From: Candidatus Alloscillospira gallinarum
GTDB taxonomy: Bacteria > Bacillota > Clostridia > Oscillospirales > Oscillospiraceae
Assembly (NCBI GenBank): GCA_904420055.1
Contig: CAJFTV010000018.1
Span: forward strand, 1-5,370
Direction of reading: 5' to 3'
Length of the DNA: 5,370 nt
Below, in pieces: positions 4,383-5,370 of the stretch (position 1 is its first letter; every line of letters begins with the position of its first letter). A model generated the notes under the pieces. That model was not told the origin of the DNA. It worked only from the letters and a program-made list of their open reading frames with translations, and made no database searches. Both the position numbers and the translations under genes were made by a program.

Positions 4383-5057
4383 TTAAAAAATAAGTTGGGA
4401 CAATTCATAAGCGCCCCTGGCTATGACAAACAGCTTGTCTACGAGAAAGGATACTGCCTCTGACAATGGACGCCCTAAAACGCCTGTTGCCACCAGGAGC
4501 ACAAGAATTAACATGCCGTATCGCTCGTACCGCATCAGCTTGAAATACGCCCTGTCGGAGATTACCGAATACAATACCTTTGAACCGTCCAGAGGCGGTA
4601 TTGGTATTATATTGAATATCGCAAAGGCAATGCTTATATATGCGGTCATGTACAGCACCTGCAGCACAATTTCTCCAAAGGAAGATGACCACAAAAGCGG
4701 AAAGAAAAAACCATATAAGAACAGGAACACAATACTCAGTAAAACATTCGAGACCGGGCCGGCCAGAGCCGATATTGTCATGCCCCGCTTTGGGTACTTA
4801 AAATTGCGCATGTCGATAGGCACTGGTTTTGCCCAGCCGAAATGAAAGACAGCCAGCATTACAAGGCCGATTATATCTATGTGCTTTAACGGATTGAGAG
4901 TAAGGCGCCCGGCGTTTTTTGCCGTGGGGTCTCCCAGCTTGTATGCCACAAATCCGTGAGCACACTCGTGAATGGTCATACACAGAATAGCCGGGATTAT
5001 TGATATGAGCACATTTGTCAGTACTGACCAGTCAAGATTTCTCAAAACATCAGCCAT
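4383..5057 (-). CDS. M50 (site-2 protease) family membrane metalloprotease, YwhC-like
   Basis: A 224-residue polytopic membrane protein of peptidase family M50, in the small group without PDZ domain typified by B. subtilis YwhC. The zinc site is intact: HECAH at residues 30-34 (HExxH) in the first membrane segment, and the third ligand D157 in NIIPIPPLDG. Other group hallmarks are LNPLKHID (54-61), WAKPVPID (75-82) and AGPVSN (99-104). Hydrophobic segments lie near 12-30, 61-74, 94-120, 130-157, 178-196 and 200-214. Family members cut transmembrane substrates within the membrane, but the substrate here is unknown. The start is ATG, with AGAGGA 6 nt upstream overlapping the engB stop codon. 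Proteases of this type are commonly found directly before scpAB in Firmicutes. I see no evidence that it acts in chromosome segregation, and the functional link is open. Confidence 0.93.
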   Translation of the reverse strand: MADVLRNLDWSVLTNVLISIIPAILCMTIHECAHGFVAYKLGDPTAKNAGRLTLNPLKHIDIIGLVMLAVFHFGWAKPVPIDMRNFKYPKRGMTISALAGPVSNVLLSIVFLFLYGFFFPLLWSSSFGEIVLQVLYMTAYISIAFAIFNIIPIPPLDGSKVLYSVISDRAYFKLMRYERYGMLILVLLVATGVLGRPLSEAVSFLVDKLFVIARGAYELSQLIF

Positions 5058-5060
5058 ATA

Positions 5061-5370
5061 TTATCCTCTCGCCGCACCTTCAATTACCTCTATAAGCCTG
5101 TCCCGACCGGTTCCCTTCTCCGCGGAAAAGGGAATTATTTCCGTGTCTTGAGGAAGCGCCAAGGTGTCACGTATGAGCTCAAGGCACCCGGAAACCTGAC
5201 TTGGCTTTACTTTGTCAAGCTTGTTTGCCACGACAGTAAAGGGACACCCTGTCCCCTTGAACCACTGTGCCATTGTGACGTCGTCACCAGTTGGCTTATG
5301 GCGGCAGTCAACTATCATTATACCGTGGGTTATAAGGTCGGTCCGGGCAAAATACTGCTCCATAAGACGG
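5061..5370 (-). CDS. engB: Ribosome biogenesis GTPase EngB/YsxC, C-terminal part (partial)
   Basis: This is the C-terminal part (about 102 codons) of the TrmE-Era-EngA-YihA-Septin family GTPase EngB (YihA/YsxC), which is needed for late assembly of the 50S ribosomal subunit. The frame stays open to the window edge (Arg-Leu precede the first visible Met), so the 5' half with the P-loop, switch I and DxxG lies outside. Visible hallmarks are VDCRHKPTGDD, the family's conserved stretch after G3; NKLDK, the G4 guanine-specificity motif; and SAEKGTG, the G5 loop. The protein ends in TAA after a normal C-terminal helix. The gene ends 3 nt before the M50 protease gene, and its last codons supply that gene's ribosome binding site, so the two are probably cotranscribed. 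The family call is secure. Whether the N-terminal half is intact cannot be seen. Confidence 0.95.
   Translation of the reverse strand, partial: RLMEQYFARTDLITHGIMIVDCRHKPTGDDVTMAQWFKGTGCPFTVVANKLDKVKPSQVSGCLELIRDTLALPQDTEIIPFSAEKGTGRDRLIEVIEGAARG

Noticed and set aside
4754..4766. GGCCGGCC palindrome in the M50 gene as a regulatory site
   Set aside because: An isolated 8-bp palindrome within conserved coding sequence (the AGPVSN region); nothing else supports a function.
4423..4845. Plus-strand open frame of 140 codons opposite the M50 gene
   Set aside because: It lies wholly opposite a clear M50 protease with an intact active site, and its product has no recognisable domain.
1..5370. A mobile element, CRISPR array, toxin-antitoxin or defence system
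   Set aside because: All coding space is taken by conserved housekeeping or sporulation genes; no transposase, repeats with spacers, or unexplained gene-sized gaps are present.

Overview
The window is a tightly packed run of eight genes, all on the minus strand, so transcription runs from high to low coordinates. The gene set (engB, an M50 site-2 protease, scpA, scpB, a DUF2953 membrane protein, ytfJ, a D-Ala-D-Ala carboxypeptidase, an rluB-type pseudouridine synthase) points to a Firmicute of the class Clostridia. The ScpA N-terminus and the gene order resemble Oscillospiraceae/Ruminococcaceae-type genomes. ytfJ and a DacF-like carboxypeptidase suggest a spore-former or the descendant of one. 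By eye the base composition is fairly balanced (roughly half GC), and codon use looks uniform across all genes. I see no mobile element, tRNA, rRNA, CRISPR array or sign of recent transfer.

Layout in transcription order. 5370-5061: C-terminal part of the ribosome-assembly GTPase EngB, cut by the window edge. 5057-4383: small M50 membrane metalloprotease, 3 nt after engB. 4345-3542: ScpA. 3555-2950: ScpB, overlapping scpA by 14 nt. 2953-2378: DUF2953 protein, overlapping scpB through an ATGA. 2356-1946: YtfJ/GerW. 1887-757: secreted penicillin-binding carboxypeptidase. 735-28: RluB-family pseudouridine synthase. The longest stretch without a gene is the 58 nt between ytfJ and dac, and it is filled with two hairpins.

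How the genes fit together: ScpA and ScpB are the kleisin and kite subunits of the SMC condensin, and their overlap implies coupled translation. DUF2953 and YtfJ follow in what looks like one transcript, with a candidate internal promoter for ytfJ inside the end of the DUF2953 gene. The carboxypeptidase trims cell-wall or spore-cortex peptidoglycan. EngB and RluB serve ribosome assembly and rRNA modification. The group is a mixed housekeeping operon rather than one pathway.

I found no exotic system. The observations most worth a second look concern regulation and start choice: a 13-bp hairpin in the mRNA that buries the ribosome binding site of the carboxypeptidase gene, three probable TTG starts (two of them a few codons inside a longer frame), a hairpin in front of scpA, a slippery A9 tract in the DUF2953 gene, and two 9-bp GC-rich hairpins inside coding regions.
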